Assembly: GCF_018802765.1 (NCBI RefSeq)
Contig: NZ_CP069163.1
Span: 1,550,001 to 1,614,000, forward strand
Source of the DNA: Paludibacterium sp. B53371
GTDB lineage: Bacteria > Pseudomonadota > Gammaproteobacteria > Burkholderiales > Chromobacteriaceae
Direction: 5' to 3'
Length of the DNA: 64,000 nucleotides
The position numbers and the translations under genes were made by a program. Below are positions 1 to 9,332 of the stretch, piece by piece; position 1 is the stretch's first letter, and the number at the start of each line of letters is the position of its first letter. The notes beneath the pieces were generated by a model. That model was not told the DNA's origin and did not search any database. It was given only the letters and a program-made list of their open reading frames with translations.

Positions 1-1179
1 TATATCGTTGCAGCGACGCGCAGTCCGGTTGGTAAAGCCCCGCGCGGCATGCTGCGTCACGTTCGTCCGGATGACCTGCTGGCGCATGTCATCAAGGGGG
101 CGCTGGCCCAGGTGCCGTCGCTGGATACCAGCCTGATTTCCGATGCCGTGGTCGGTTGCGCCTTCCCGGAAGCCGAGCAGGGTCTGAACATGGCGCGTAT
201 CGGCGTGCTGCTGGCTGGCCTGCCGGATACGGTGGGTGGTGTCACCATCAACCGTTACTGCTCTTCCGGTATCAATGCCGTGCAAATGGCCGCCGACCGT
301 ATCCGTCTGGGTGAGGCCGATGTGGTGATTGCCGGTGGTGCCGAGTCGATGTCGATGGTGCCGATGATGGGTAACAAAATCGCCCTGAACCCGGAAATCT
401 TCGCCAGGGATGAGAACTACGCCATTGCCTATGGCATGGGTCTGACCGCCGAGAAGGTGGCGCAGCAATGGGGCGTTTCGCGCGAAGATCAGGATGCCTT
501 CGCCGTCGAATCGCATCGTCGCGCACTGGCGGCCATCGAGGCCGGTGCCTTCAAGTCGGAAATCACCCCGTTCGAAGCCACTTATCGTCGCCCGAATCTG
601 GCGACCGGTGAAGTGCAGATCAGCAAGAAACTGCTCGACACCGACGAAGGCCCGCGTGCCGACACTTCGCTGGAAGGTCTGGCCAAGCTGAAGACGGTCT
701 TTGATGCCAAGGGTACGGTCACTGCCGGTAACAGCTCGCAGATGTCCGATGGCGCCGGTGCCGTGGTTCTGGTGTCGGAAAAGATCCTCAAGCAGTTCAA
801 CCTGACCCCGCTGGCGCGCTACGTGACCTTCTCGGTCAAGGGTGTGCCGCCGGCCATCATGGGGATCGGTCCGAAGGAAGCCATTCCGCTGGCTTGCCGT
901 CAGGCCGGCATCAGCCAGGCTGACCTGAAGTGGATCGAGCTGAATGAAGCGTTTGCCGCTCAGGCCCTGGCCGTGATTCGCGATCTGGAGCTGGATACCA
1001 GCCTGGTCAACCCGCATGGTGGTGCCATCGCGCTCGGTCACCCGCTGGGTGCGACCGGTGCCATCCGTACCGCCACCCTGGTGCACGGCATGCGTAACCG
1101 TGGTCAGAGCGGCTATGGCATGGTGACCATGTGTATCGGTACCGGCATGGGCGCGGCAGGCATTCTGGAAATCCTCTAA
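1..1179 (+). CDS. Acetyl-CoA C-acyltransferase (thiolase), 5' end missing
   Basis: This is a thiolase-superfamily enzyme that cleaves 3-ketoacyl-CoA or condenses acetyl-CoA in fatty-acid oxidation or polyhydroxyalkanoate/ketone metabolism. The frame is already open at base 1 and reads YIVAATRSPVGK, the usual thiolase N-terminus, so only the first few residues lie outside the window. The nucleophilic cysteine sits in NRYCSSG. The C-terminal catalytic signatures GGAIALGHPLGATGA and CIGTGMGAAGI are intact. The sequence resembles FadA/FadI-type acyltransferases more than short-chain PhaA, but without the upstream gene (a FadB/FadJ partner would be expected) the subtype cannot be fixed. A strong terminator follows. 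Confidence 0.93.
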   Translation, partial: YIVAATRSPVGKAPRGMLRHVRPDDLLAHVIKGALAQVPSLDTSLISDAVVGCAFPEAEQGLNMARIGVLLAGLPDTVGGVTINRYCSSGINAVQMAADRIRLGEADVVIAGGAESMSMVPMMGNKIALNPEIFARDENYAIAYGMGLTAEKVAQQWGVSREDQDAFAVESHRRALAAIEAGAFKSEITPFEATYRRPNLATGEVQISKKLLDTDEGPRADTSLEGLAKLKTVFDAKGTVTAGNSSQMSDGAGAVVLVSEKILKQFNLTPLARYVTFSVKGVPPAIMGIGPKEAIPLACRQAGISQADLKWIELNEAFAAQALAVIRDLELDTSLVNPHGGAIALGHPLGATGAIRTATLVHGMRNRGQSGYGMVTMCIGTGMGAAGILEIL

Positions 1180-1204
1180 GCCATCCGCTTCCCGTTCGAC
1201 AAAG

Positions 1205-1235
1205 CGGCATCCTCGACAGAGGGTGCCGTTTTTTT
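1205..1235 (+). terminator. Rho-independent terminator after the thiolase gene
   Basis: A 10-bp stem (CGGCATCCTC with GAGGGTGCCG, one G-T pair) with a GACA loop is followed by seven T residues, 25 bases after the thiolase stop. Confidence 0.9.
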
Positions 1236-1415
1236 ATCCCTTCTGCGGGATCATGCTGTCGCAAAAATAATACGACCAGCGGTCATTTTATTTTGAGAAC
1301 GGCTAGGACGCCTGGTTTTGCCATGACATGCCGGCGAGGGCGGTGCTATTCTGGTTAGAGTTACGGCTCCAAACGTCCGTTCGTGACGTGAGCCAGGCAA
1401 GTCTAAGGAGATAGG

Positions 1416-2849
1416 ATGGGAAGCCCGACCCTGCTGCCGGAGCAGCAAGTATCAACCCTGGAGGCCGCCTTTGCCGCCATGCAGGCCGCCAGTCGGCGCG
1501 AGCCGTTTCCGGATCTGGCTTTGCGACGCCAGCGCCTGACCCGGCTGGCCGATGTGCTGTTTCAGCATCAGGACGCCATCGCTGCCGCCATCAGCGCCGA
1601 TTTTGGTCATCGCAGTGCGGAAGAAACCCGGCTGGCCGAGCTGTTTCCCTCGCTGGAGGGAATTCGGCATGCGCGCCACCATCTGCGCCGCTGGATGCGG
1701 CCGCAGCGCCGCTCGGTGGCGTTCTGGTTCAAGCCGGCGCGCAACCGGGTGATGCCGCAGCCGCTGGGCGTGGTCGGCATTGTGGTGCCCTGGAACTATC
1801 CGCTGTTTCTGGCGATTGGTCCGCTGGTGGCCGCCCTGGCCGCCGGCAATCGCGCCATGATCAAGATGTCCGAGTTCACCCCGCAAACCGGCGCCTTGCT
1901 GGCCGATCTCCTGGCGCAGGCGCTGGGGCCCGAGGTCGTGCAGGTGTTCAACGGTCCGGTTGAACTGGCGCAGCGCTTCGGCAGCCTGCCGTTCGATCAT
2001 CTGCTGTTTACCGGCTCGACGGCCGTGGGGCGCGAGGTGATGCGCGCGGCGGCGGCGAATCTGACCCCGGTGACGCTCGAACTGGGCGGTAAATCGCCGG
2101 TATTGCTGGCCGCCGATGCCGATATGGCGCGTGCTGCCGAAGCGGTCGTTGCCGGCAAGATGCTCAATGCCGGGCAGACCTGCGTCGCGCCGGATTATGT
2201 GCTGCTGCCGCGCGGTCAGCGCGAACAGTGGGTCAGGGCGCTGTCTGCGGCTGCGCGCAAATTGTATCCGGCGCTGAAAGACAATCCTGATTACACCGCC
2301 ATCATCAACCAGCGCCATTACCAGCGTCTGGCCAGCTGGATCGAGGCGGCGCGGGCGGCCGGGGCCGTGGTTGAGCAGATCAATCCGCGTCAGGAGGACA
2401 CGGCCTCTGTGCGCAAACTGCCGCTGACTCTGGTCTGGCAATGCCCGGAGGACGCCGTGTTGATGCAGGAAGAGATCTTCGGCCCGGTATTGCCGCTGGT
2501 CGAGTACGACGATCTGCCGCAGGCCATCGACTATATCAACCAGCGACCGCGTCCGCTGGCGCTCTATCTGTTCAGCGACCAGCCTGCCGTACAGCAACGC
2601 GTCTTGCAGCAGACGGTTTCCGGCGGGGTGGTGATCAATGAAACCATGCTGCATGTGATTCAGGAGGATATGCCGTTTGGCGGTGTCGGCCCCTCTGGCA
2701 TGGGCCATTACCATGGCCGTGAGGGCTTCCTGACGATGTCCAAGCTCAAGCCGGTGATGCAGCAGCGGCGTCTGCAGACGCGCTGGATGCTGTTGCCTCC
2801 CTATGGTGCCCTGGCGCGGTGCTTGCTCAAGCTGATGGTGCGCAAGTGA
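1416..2849 (+). CDS. Coniferyl-aldehyde-dehydrogenase-like ALDH
   Basis: An NAD(P)-dependent aldehyde dehydrogenase of 477 residues, the length of the coniferyl aldehyde dehydrogenase (CalB-like) group, which lacks a long C-terminal oligomerisation arm. Visible motifs are VVPWNYPL (cofactor-binding region), LLFTGSTAVG, the general-base segment LELGGKSP and the nucleophile segment NAGQTCVAPDY with the catalytic Cys. A good ribosome binding site (AAGGAG) precedes the ATG. The stop overlaps the next start (ATGA), so it is translationally coupled to the Tat-signal small subunit and GMC dehydrogenase downstream. Together they could convert an alcohol to an aldehyde in the periplasm and the aldehyde to an acid in the cytoplasm. 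The substrate (aromatic or long-chain) is inference. Confidence 0.85.
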   Translation: MGSPTLLPEQQVSTLEAAFAAMQAASRREPFPDLALRRQRLTRLADVLFQHQDAIAAAISADFGHRSAEETRLAELFPSLEGIRHARHHLRRWMRPQRRSVAFWFKPARNRVMPQPLGVVGIVVPWNYPLFLAIGPLVAALAAGNRAMIKMSEFTPQTGALLADLLAQALGPEVVQVFNGPVELAQRFGSLPFDHLLFTGSTAVGREVMRAAAANLTPVTLELGGKSPVLLAADADMARAAEAVVAGKMLNAGQTCVAPDYVLLPRGQREQWVRALSAAARKLYPALKDNPDYTAIINQRHYQRLASWIEAARAAGAVVEQINPRQEDTASVRKLPLTLVWQCPEDAVLMQEEIFGPVLPLVEYDDLPQAIDYINQRPRPLALYLFSDQPAVQQRVLQQTVSGGVVINETMLHVIQEDMPFGGVGPSGMGHYHGREGFLTMSKLKPVMQQRRLQTRWMLLPPYGALARCLLKLMVRK

Positions 2850-3364
2850 TGCTGACACGCCGACAACTGATCAAGGGGGGCGTGCTGGGTGGCGTGGTGC
2901 TGCTGGGGGCTGGCTGGCTGGCGCGGCCGGCGCCTGAAACGCCAACCGGCAGTTCGAAGGCCTTTCAGTTTCTGACGCCGCAGGATGCCGTGGTGGTGGG
3001 GGCCATCGCACCAGCCATGCTGGCGGTCGAGGCACTGCAGGTGGCGCGGGTCGTGCAGGGCGTGGATCAGGCCATTGCCGCCTTGCCCCTGGCCTTGCAG
3101 CGCGAATTGCGCCAGTTGTTCGACTTGCTGGGCAATCCCTGGGGGCGGCGTTATCTGGCCGGCCTGAGCACGCCTTGGTCGCGGGCGGATGCCATCGAAG
3201 TCGCGGCCTTTCTGCGTCGCTGGCAGCTGAGTCGTCTGGCCTTGCTGCGCACGGGGTATCAGGCCTTGCATGCCCTGATTGCGGCGGCCTGGTATGGCAA
3301 TGAGGAAAGCTGGCCCGGCATCGGCTATCAAAGACCAGCACGCATCATGGGGGTGTTGCAATGA
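2849..3364 (+). CDS. Tat-exported small subunit of a GMC dehydrogenase
   Basis: A protein of 171 residues starting with TRRQLIKGG followed by a hydrophobic segment GVVLLGAGWLA, a twin-arginine export signal. The rest is helical without clear motifs and fits the small subunit (gluconate 2-dehydrogenase subunit 3-like) found beside membrane or periplasmic GMC flavoproteins. The GMC subunit itself has no signal peptide, so it is probably carried through the Tat system by this partner, as known for sugar and alcohol dehydrogenase complexes. The ATG at 2849 was chosen over an in-frame ATG at 2819 because it overlaps the upstream stop and places the RR pair at the N-terminus. It overlaps the GMC start by 4 bases. 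Confidence 0.75.
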   Translation: MLTRRQLIKGGVLGGVVLLGAGWLARPAPETPTGSSKAFQFLTPQDAVVVGAIAPAMLAVEALQVARVVQGVDQAIAALPLALQRELRQLFDLLGNPWGRRYLAGLSTPWSRADAIEVAAFLRRWQLSRLALLRTGYQALHALIAAAWYGNEESWPGIGYQRPARIMGVLQ

Positions 3365-4974
3365 GTGGCAAGGCGACGATTCCGGACCCGTGGGAGCAGG
3401 GGCTGAGTCAGGGCTGGCGCGTGACCGATGGCGCGAGCGTACATCAGGATCAGACGCTGCAGGCGGATGTGGCGATTATCGGCACTGGCGCCGGTGGCGG
3501 CATGGCCGCCGAGGTGCTGGCCATGCAGGGGTATTCGGTGATCCTGATCGAAGAGGGCGGGCTGAAAAGCTCGCGCGATTTTCATCTGCTGGAGCGAGAG
3601 GCCTATCCGGCGCTGTATCAGGAGTCCGCTGCCCGCAAGACGGTAGATCGGGGGATCACCATCCTGCAGGGGCGGACGGTGGGGGGCAGTACCACGGTCA
3701 ACTGGACCTCCTCATTCCGTACGCCGGAGCCGACCCTGGCGTGGTGGCGCGAGCGCTATGGCCTGACGGCGCTGACCACGGCAGAAATGGCGCCGTGGTT
3801 TGCCCGCGCGGAGGCCCGGCTGGGGGTGGCCGACTGGCTGGTGGAGCCCAATGCCAATAACCAGGCCCTGGGGCGTGGCTGTCGTGCGTTGGGGATTCCC
3901 TATGGCCAGATCCGGCGCAATGTGCGCGGCTGCTGGAATCTGGGCTATTGCGGCATGGGTTGTGCCACCAATGCCAAGCAATCCATGCTGGTGACCACCA
4001 TTCCTTCGGCCTTGCGTCATGGTGCGCAGCTGCTGACGCGCATGCGGGTGGATGCCTTGAGCTTTGATGCGGCGGGTACGCGGGTTACGTCGGTGCGCTG
4101 CCTGCCGCTGGCCGCCGATGGCTTGCGCCCCACGGGCCGGGTCGTAACCATTCGGGCGCGTGAGGTGGTGCTGGCCGCCGGTGCCATTGGTACGCCGGCC
4201 ATTTTGCTGCGCAGCCAGGCCCCCGATCCGCATGGTCTGCTGGGGCGTCGCACCTTCCTGCACCCGGTGGCTTTGTCGGGGGCGCGCTTTGCCGAGCGTA
4301 TCGATGCCTTTGATGGTGCGCCGCAAACGCTGTACAGCGACCACTTCATGCATACCGAGCCACTGGATGGCCCGCTGGGCTACAAGCTGGAAGTGCCGCC
4401 GGTTCATCCGTTGATCATGGGGGCGACGATGAGCGGTTTTGGCGCCGGTCATGCTGCACTGATGCGCGATCTGCCGCATTTGCAGGTCATGCTGGCACTG
4501 GTGCGCGACGGCTTTCATCCGGACAGCCAGGGTGGGGTGGTGCAGTTGAATCGCGATGGTCTGCCGCAGCTGGATTATCCGATCAACGATGTGTTGTGGG
4601 AGGCCTTGCGCCGCAGCTGGCTGACCATGGCCGAGTTGCAGTTTGCCGCCGGAGCCAGCACGGTGTTGCCGGTGCATGAGTCAGCTCAGCCGGCACGCAG
4701 CTGGCCGGAGGCACGGCAGATGATTGCCGGGCTGCCGCTCAAGGTGGGCCTGGCCAGAGTGGTCAGCGCCCATGTCATGGGCGGTGCGCCGATGGCCGGG
4801 GATGTCCGCTCAGGCGTGGTGGATGGCCATGGGCGTCACTGGCAGCTGGCCAATCTGACCGTGATGGATGGCTCGGTTTTTCCGACCAGCATTGGGGCCA
4901 ATCCGCAGCTGTCGGTCTATGCCTTCTCGCTGCGCGCCGCCGAGGCGCTGGCTAGCAGGATGCGTCAGGGTTAG
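3361..4974 (+). CDS. GMC-family FAD-dependent oxidoreductase
   Basis: A 537-residue glucose-methanol-choline oxidoreductase that oxidises an alcohol with FAD. The N-terminal ADP-binding fold shows VAIIGTGAGGG and ends in the acidic position of LIEEGG. GRTVGGSTTVNW is the GMC signature-1 region. The C-terminus holds SAHVMGGAPM (active-site His), VMDGSVFPTSIG and NPQLSVYAFSLRAAE. It contains a cysteine-rich stretch (GCWNLGYCGMGCATNAK) typical of the membrane-associated alcohol dehydrogenase/cholesterol-oxidase-like branch. It overlaps the Tat subunit gene (ATGA) and is followed by a terminator, making it the last gene of the operon. No signal peptide of its own is seen. Confidence 0.88.
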   Translation: MSGKATIPDPWEQGLSQGWRVTDGASVHQDQTLQADVAIIGTGAGGGMAAEVLAMQGYSVILIEEGGLKSSRDFHLLEREAYPALYQESAARKTVDRGITILQGRTVGGSTTVNWTSSFRTPEPTLAWWRERYGLTALTTAEMAPWFARAEARLGVADWLVEPNANNQALGRGCRALGIPYGQIRRNVRGCWNLGYCGMGCATNAKQSMLVTTIPSALRHGAQLLTRMRVDALSFDAAGTRVTSVRCLPLAADGLRPTGRVVTIRAREVVLAAGAIGTPAILLRSQAPDPHGLLGRRTFLHPVALSGARFAERIDAFDGAPQTLYSDHFMHTEPLDGPLGYKLEVPPVHPLIMGATMSGFGAGHAALMRDLPHLQVMLALVRDGFHPDSQGGVVQLNRDGLPQLDYPINDVLWEALRRSWLTMAELQFAAGASTVLPVHESAQPARSWPEARQMIAGLPLKVGLARVVSAHVMGGAPMAGDVRSGVVDGHGRHWQLANLTVMDGSVFPTSIGANPQLSVYAFSLRAAEALASRMRQG

Positions 4975-4981
4975 AAACGAC

Positions 4982-5008
4982 GATGGCGCCGCAAGCGGCG
5001 CCATCTTT
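4982..5008. terminator. Hairpin between convergent GMC and TetR genes
   Basis: An 11-bp perfect stem (GATGGCGCCGC with GCGGCGCCATC) is followed by TTT. It lies between convergent stops and could end transcription from both sides, although the T tract is short. Confidence 0.7.
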
Positions 5009-5026
5009 GACGAGGTCCCTGATTGC

Positions 5027-5671
5027 TTAGCAGGGGTAGCGGTCAGCCAGCATCTGGTAGGCGCCGGCGAAGTCCGGGGCCACATAGGGCTTGAGCAGCG
5101 CCAGCACCTGACGCACGCCGCGATAACCGGACAGCTCGGTGATCGGCGCCTTGGGGCGCGAGGTTTGCTCGAAAGCGAACCAGAACTTCACCACCAGCCA
5201 GATATTGGTCCCCACCGGGCCGATGTCTTCCTTCTCCATTCGCAGCAGCCCCAGCCGGATGAACTCCTCGAAGTGTCGTGCCAGCAGCTCCTGCAGATCC
5301 GTGTTGACGAACTGGTGGTACTCCGTCTGCAGCTGCGGGTTGCGCGCCAGCAGGCCCGGCAGGTCGTAGAACATGAAGCGGAACTGCCACATGGCCTGGA
5401 AGGCTGTATCCAGATAGTTGACCAGATCGTCGACCGTCATGGTGCGGTTGTTCGGCGCGGCCAGTCGCTGGTTAATGAAGTCGCGATACTGCACGAAGAT
5501 CTGGTAGACGATTTCTTCCTTGTTGCGGAAGTGGTAATACAGATTGCCCGGGCTGATGCCCAGGTGGGCCGCGATGTGGTTGGTGGTGATGCTGCGCTCG
5601 CCCTGCTCGTTGAACAGCTTCAGGCTTTCCTGAATGATGCGGTCGTAGGTTTTGATGCGGGTTCGGCTCAT
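5027..5671 (-). CDS. TetR/AcrR-family transcriptional regulator
   Basis: A 214-residue repressor with an N-terminal TetR helix-turn-helix (ESLKLFNEQGERSITTNHIA then GISPGNLYYHFRNKEEIVY) and a ligand/dimerisation domain of the bacterial TetR C-terminal type. It is convergent with the ALDH-Tat-GMC operon, so it may sense a compound handled by those enzymes. It could also act elsewhere; no operator palindrome was found in front of the operon. Confidence 0.85.
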   Translation of the reverse strand: MSRTRIKTYDRIIQESLKLFNEQGERSITTNHIAAHLGISPGNLYYHFRNKEEIVYQIFVQYRDFINQRLAAPNNRTMTVDDLVNYLDTAFQAMWQFRFMFYDLPGLLARNPQLQTEYHQFVNTDLQELLARHFEEFIRLGLLRMEKEDIGPVGTNIWLVVKFWFAFEQTSRPKAPITELSGYRGVRQVLALLKPYVAPDFAGAYQMLADRYPC

Positions 5672-5727
5672 GGCGTTCAGGCTTGTCTGATTTTGGTTAT
5701 TGTCGCACGTTTGGAGCCCTTGCTCTA

Positions 5728-5760
5728 GATGGAAGCCGCCTGTTTTTGACGGCTTCCATC
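5728..5760 (-). terminator. Hairpin downstream of prfC
   Basis: An 11-bp perfect inverted repeat (GATGGAAGCCG / CGGCTTCCATC) with an 11-base loop lies 11 bases past the prfC stop. There is no T tract on the minus strand, so it may be an RNA-stabilising hairpin rather than a strict terminator. It also lies just upstream of the TetR gene. Confidence 0.5.
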
Positions 5761-5771
5761 CTGACAGGCCG

Positions 5772-7382
5772 TCAGTCGTTCAGTTTGACGGCATGTTCGC
5801 GGGTTTCGTGGAAAACGATGTCCGGCCAGCGCTCCTGGGTCAGGTTGAGGTTGACCCGGCTGGTGGCCAGGAAGGCCAGATTGCCGCCGGCGTCGATCGA
5901 CATCTGGTTGACCAGTGCCGATTCGAATTCTTCCAGCTTCTTGCGGTCCGGACAGCTGACCCAGCGGGCACTCCAGATGCTGGTCGACTCGAATACCGCA
6001 TCCACGCTGTATTCGGCCGCCAGGCGTGCCGCCACCACGTCAAACTGCAGCACCCCCACGGCGCCGAGGATCAGGTCGCCGCCGTTGTGCGGCTTGAAGA
6101 CCTGGACCGCCCCTTCCTCGCCCAGCTGCTGCAGGCCCTTGTGCAATTGCTTGAGCTTGAGCGGGTTCTTGATGCGGACGGTGCGGAACAGCTCCGGGGC
6201 AAAGAACGGGATGCCGGTATATTGCAGCGCCTCGCCTTCGGAGAAGCTGTCGCCGATCTGGATGTTGCCATGGTTGGGGATGCCGATAATGTCGCCGGCA
6301 AAGGCCTCTTCCACAGTTTCACGCGCATGGGCCATGAAGGTGACCACGCTGGAGGCGGCGATGTCACGATTCAGGCGCAGGTGCTTGATCTTCATGCCGC
6401 GCTCGAAGCGGCCGGAGCAGACGCGCAGGAAGGCAATGCGGTCGCGGTGCTTCGGGTCCATATTGGCCTGGATCTTGAACACGAAGCCCGAGAAGGGCTG
6501 TTCGTCCGGCTGCACGCTGCGCACGGTGGCGTCGCGTTCGCTCGGGGCGGGGGCCCAGTCGATCAGGGCGTTCAGAATCTCGCGTACGCCGAAGTTGTTG
6601 ATGGCCGAGCCGAAGAACACTGGCGTCAGGCTGCCGTCCAGGAATGCCTGCAGGTCGAATTCGTTCGAGGCGCCCTTGACCAGCTCGATCTCCATGCGCA
6701 GCTGTTCCATTTCCAGCGGGAACAGTTCATCCAGACGCGGATTGTCGATGCCCTTGATGATTTCCACTTCGGTCAGCAGCTTCTCGCTGCCGGCTTCGAA
6801 CAGGATGATTTCGTCGGACAGCAGGCTGTACACCCCGCGGAAGGTCTTGCCCATGCCGATTGGCCAGGTCACCGGCGCACAGCGGATTTTCAGGATGTTC
6901 TCGACTTCGTCGAGCAGCTCCAGCGAGTCGCGCACTTCACGGTCGTACTTGTTCATGAAGGTGACGATCGGCGTATTGCGCAGGCGGCAGACGTTCAGCA
7001 GCTTGATGGTCTGTTCTTCCACGCCCTTGGCGGCGTCGATCACCATCAGGGCCGAGTCGACAGCGGTCAGCACCCGATAGGTGTCTTCCGAGAAGTCCTG
7101 GTGACCGGGGGTGTCGAGCAGGTTGACGGTATGCTCGCGGTACTCGAACTGCATGACCGACGAGGCGACGGAAATGCCGCGCTGCTTTTCGATCTCCATC
7201 CAGTCGGAAGTGGCGAACTTGCCGGTTTTCTTGCCCTTGACCGTGCCGGCCTGCTGAATGGCACCTGAGAACAGCAGTAATTTTTCCGTCAGGGTCGTCT
7301 TGCCGGCGTCAGGGTGGGAGATGATGGCGAAGGTGCGGCGGCGCGCCACTTGTTCGGCGAGCTGGGTCAATTCTGTGGACAT
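5772..7382 (-). CDS. prfC: Peptide chain release factor 3
   Basis: RF3 is a translational GTPase that removes RF1/RF2 from the ribosome after termination. The 536-residue product has the G1 motif [16 protein letters not shown]3 [14 protein letters not shown] and G4 NKYDRE, plus the family length and C-terminal domain. It is a single-gene unit with a downstream hairpin. Confidence 0.97.
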   Translation of the reverse strand: MSTELTQLAEQVARRRTFAIISHPDAGKTTLTEKLLLFSGAIQQAGTVKGKKTGKFATSDWMEIEKQRGISVASSVMQFEYREHTVNLLDTPGHQDFSEDTYRVLTAVDSALMVIDAAKGVEEQTIKLLNVCRLRNTPIVTFMNKYDREVRDSLELLDEVENILKIRCAPVTWPIGMGKTFRGVYSLLSDEIILFEAGSEKLLTEVEIIKGIDNPRLDELFPLEMEQLRMEIELVKGASNEFDLQAFLDGSLTPVFFGSAINNFGVREILNALIDWAPAPSERDATVRSVQPDEQPFSGFVFKIQANMDPKHRDRIAFLRVCSGRFERGMKIKHLRLNRDIAASSVVTFMAHARETVEEAFAGDIIGIPNHGNIQIGDSFSEGEALQYTGIPFFAPELFRTVRIKNPLKLKQLHKGLQQLGEEGAVQVFKPHNGGDLILGAVGVLQFDVVAARLAAEYSVDAVFESTSIWSARWVSCPDRKKLEEFESALVNQMSIDAGGNLAFLATSRVNLNLTQERWPDIVFHETREHAVKLND

Positions 7383-7510
7383 GTCGTCGGCGGATGCAGC
7401 GTAAAAGGCGGAATTTTACTCTATTTGCGCGGTGTAATGAATAGTTAAGCCCGCCCTGTGCAAGTTATTTCTTGCGCAGAGCAGGGCCAGGTGCCGTAGG
7501 CTGTCCCGGT

Positions 7511-8257
7511 TTAGCCTGTTTGTTCGTCTGACAGCCAGATCAGGCTGGCCATGCGGCCGGTGCGGCCATCGCGGCGATAGGAGAAAAACCGTCCGCGTTC
7601 GATCACGGTGCAATGATCACCGCCGTAGATGGCTTGCACGCCGCATCGCTGCAGGCGTTGTCGTGCCAGATGGTAGATGTCGGCCAAAAACTTGTCGTCA
7701 TCGATCTGATGAAAGGCCTCGGCGGCCTGCGGGTCAGCCGCCATGAAGGCGCGGCGGACTTCGCCGCCCACCTCGAAGGCATCCGGGCCGATAGCTGGTC
7801 CGAGCCAGGCCAGCAGGGAGGCGGGCTCGCATTGCATCCCGGCAACGGTGGCTTCGAGAATGCCGTTGCACAGCCCGCGCCAGCCGGCATGAGCGGCGGC
7901 AACCACACGGCCGCGCTGGTCGCACAACAAGACCGGCAGGCAGTCCGCGGTCATCACGCAGCACACGGTGTTGGCGCTATGGGCCACGCTGGCATCCCCT
8001 TCCTCCGGGGCGCCCAGCTGCTCTGCCTGGCGGACCAGGGTGCTGTGCGTCTGGACCAGCCAGGCCGGCTCGGCCGGCAGCTGTTGGCGCAGCAGTGCGC
8101 GATTGGCCTGTACATTTTCCGGCGCGTCGCCGACGTGATCGCCCAGGTTGAGGCTGTCAAACGGCGCCGGGCTGACACCTCCCCGGCGGGTGGTGATCAG
8201 CGTGCGCACCCGGGCAGGTGCCGGCCAGTCGGCCTGCAGCCACTCAGTCACGGACAT
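7511..8257 (-). CDS. pgeF: YfiH/PgeF multicopper-oxidase-like purine nucleoside / peptidoglycan-editing enzyme
   Basis: A 248-residue laccase-domain (YfiH, DUF152) protein. The family was described as polyphenol oxidase and as peptidoglycan-editing factor, and some members have purine nucleoside phosphorylase/adenosine deaminase activity. The metal/substrate residues are visible in VCCVMTADCLPVLLCD, AAAHAGWRGL and LGPAIGPDAFEVG. I placed the start at 8257 (MSVTEWLQADWPAP), where the protein gains its usual N-terminus, and not at the longer in-frame ATG. This gives a 14-base overlap with rluD, the conserved rluD-yfiH arrangement of proteobacteria. Confidence 0.9.
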   Translation of the reverse strand: MSVTEWLQADWPAPARVRTLITTRRGGVSPAPFDSLNLGDHVGDAPENVQANRALLRQQLPAEPAWLVQTHSTLVRQAEQLGAPEEGDASVAHSANTVCCVMTADCLPVLLCDQRGRVVAAAHAGWRGLCNGILEATVAGMQCEPASLLAWLGPAIGPDAFEVGGEVRRAFMAADPQAAEAFHQIDDDKFLADIYHLARQRLQRCGVQAIYGGDHCTVIERGRFFSYRRDGRTGRMASLIWLSDEQTG

Positions 8258-9332
8258 ACAGCACCTCGACACCGTCTTCGTCGTCGTCATCCCACTCGTC
8301 ATCTTCCAGCTCGTCGTCGCTGCCGGCATGGAAGGTGCCGGGACGCTCGGCGCGCAGGGTGGCCAGCAGGTGGCGCATGTCGTCCGGAATGCGTGCCGTC
8401 CAGCTCATTTCTTCGCCGGTCGCCGGGTGGATCAGCGACAGCTTGCAGGCGTGCAATGCCTGGCGGCCCAGCGCCTTGACCGCCAGTGCCACCTCTTCCG
8501 GCATGCTGTGGCGCGGGTTGCCATACAGCGGGTCGCCGGCCAGCGGGTGGCGTGCTTCGCGCATGTGGACGCGAATCTGGTGGGTGCGGCCGGTTTCCAG
8601 CTTGCACTCGATGTAGCTGTGGCTGGGGTAGCGCTCCAGGACACGGATATGGGTGACTGCCGGTTTGCCGCCGAATTTCACCACCGCCATGCGCTGGCGG
8701 TTGTGCGGGTCGCGGCCGATGGGGGCGTCGATCTTGCCGTCGCACGGCACCTGGCCGTCGGCAATGGCGCGATAGAGGCGGGTGACGGTTCTGGCCTGCA
8801 ACTGGCGCACCAGCTCGGTCTGGGCCGGAATGGTGCGGGCGACGACCATCAGGCCGCTGGTTTCCTTGTCGAGGCGGTGCACGATGCCGGCGCGCGGCAC
8901 GCGCGACAGGGCAGGATCGTGATGCAGCAGCCCGTTAAGCAGGGTGCCCGACCAGTTGCCGGCGGCCGGATGAACGACCATGCCGACCGGTTTGTTGATG
9001 ACGATGATGTGCTCGTCCTGGTAAACAATCGGCAGATCCATGGCTTCGGGCTTGAAGGACAGGTCTTCTGCCGAAGGGCGGATTTCCACCCGGATCTGTT
9101 CTCCTCCTTGCACGCGCGTGCGCGGCGTGGCAGTCTTGCCGTCCAGCAGGACATCGCCGTCCTTGATCCACTGGGACAGACGGCTGCGGGAATAATCAGA
9201 CAGCAGTTTTGCCAGGGCGGCATCAAGACGTTCGCCGGCCATGGCCTGGGGTACAACGAATTCTTGCGAGGTGGATACCTCGTTTTCCGAGTTATCGCTA
9301 TAATCCTCGGAATCAAAATAAGGATCGGTCAT
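8244..9332 (-). CDS. rluD: 23S rRNA pseudouridine synthase D
   Basis: RluD makes pseudouridines 1911/1915/1917 in helix 69 of 23S rRNA. The 362-residue protein has an N-terminal S4 RNA-binding domain (RLDAALAKLL, SRSRLSQWI), the catalytic aspartate segment VHRLDKETSGL and ETGRTHQIRVHM. It carries an acidic N-terminal extension and an unusual acidic C-terminal tail (DDELEDDEWDDDDED). Its ATG shares two bases with the divergent bamD ATG, so each gene's promoter must lie inside or beyond the other's 5' coding region. No clear ribosome binding site precedes this start. Confidence 0.94.
   Translation of the reverse strand: MTDPYFDSEDYSDNSENEVSTSQEFVVPQAMAGERLDAALAKLLSDYSRSRLSQWIKDGDVLLDGKTATPRTRVQGGEQIRVEIRPSAEDLSFKPEAMDLPIVYQDEHIIVINKPVGMVVHPAAGNWSGTLLNGLLHHDPALSRVPRAGIVHRLDKETSGLMVVARTIPAQTELVRQLQARTVTRLYRAIADGQVPCDGKIDAPIGRDPHNRQRMAVVKFGGKPAVTHIRVLERYPSHSYIECKLETGRTHQIRVHMREARHPLAGDPLYGNPRHSMPEEVALAVKALGRQALHACKLSLIHPATGEEMSWTARIPDDMRHLLATLRAERPGTFHAGSDDELEDDEWDDDDEDGVEVLYVRD

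Noticed and set aside
1452-2858. A 468-codon frame opposite the aldehyde dehydrogenase
   Set aside because: Gln/His/Arg-rich antisense shadow of a well-identified gene.
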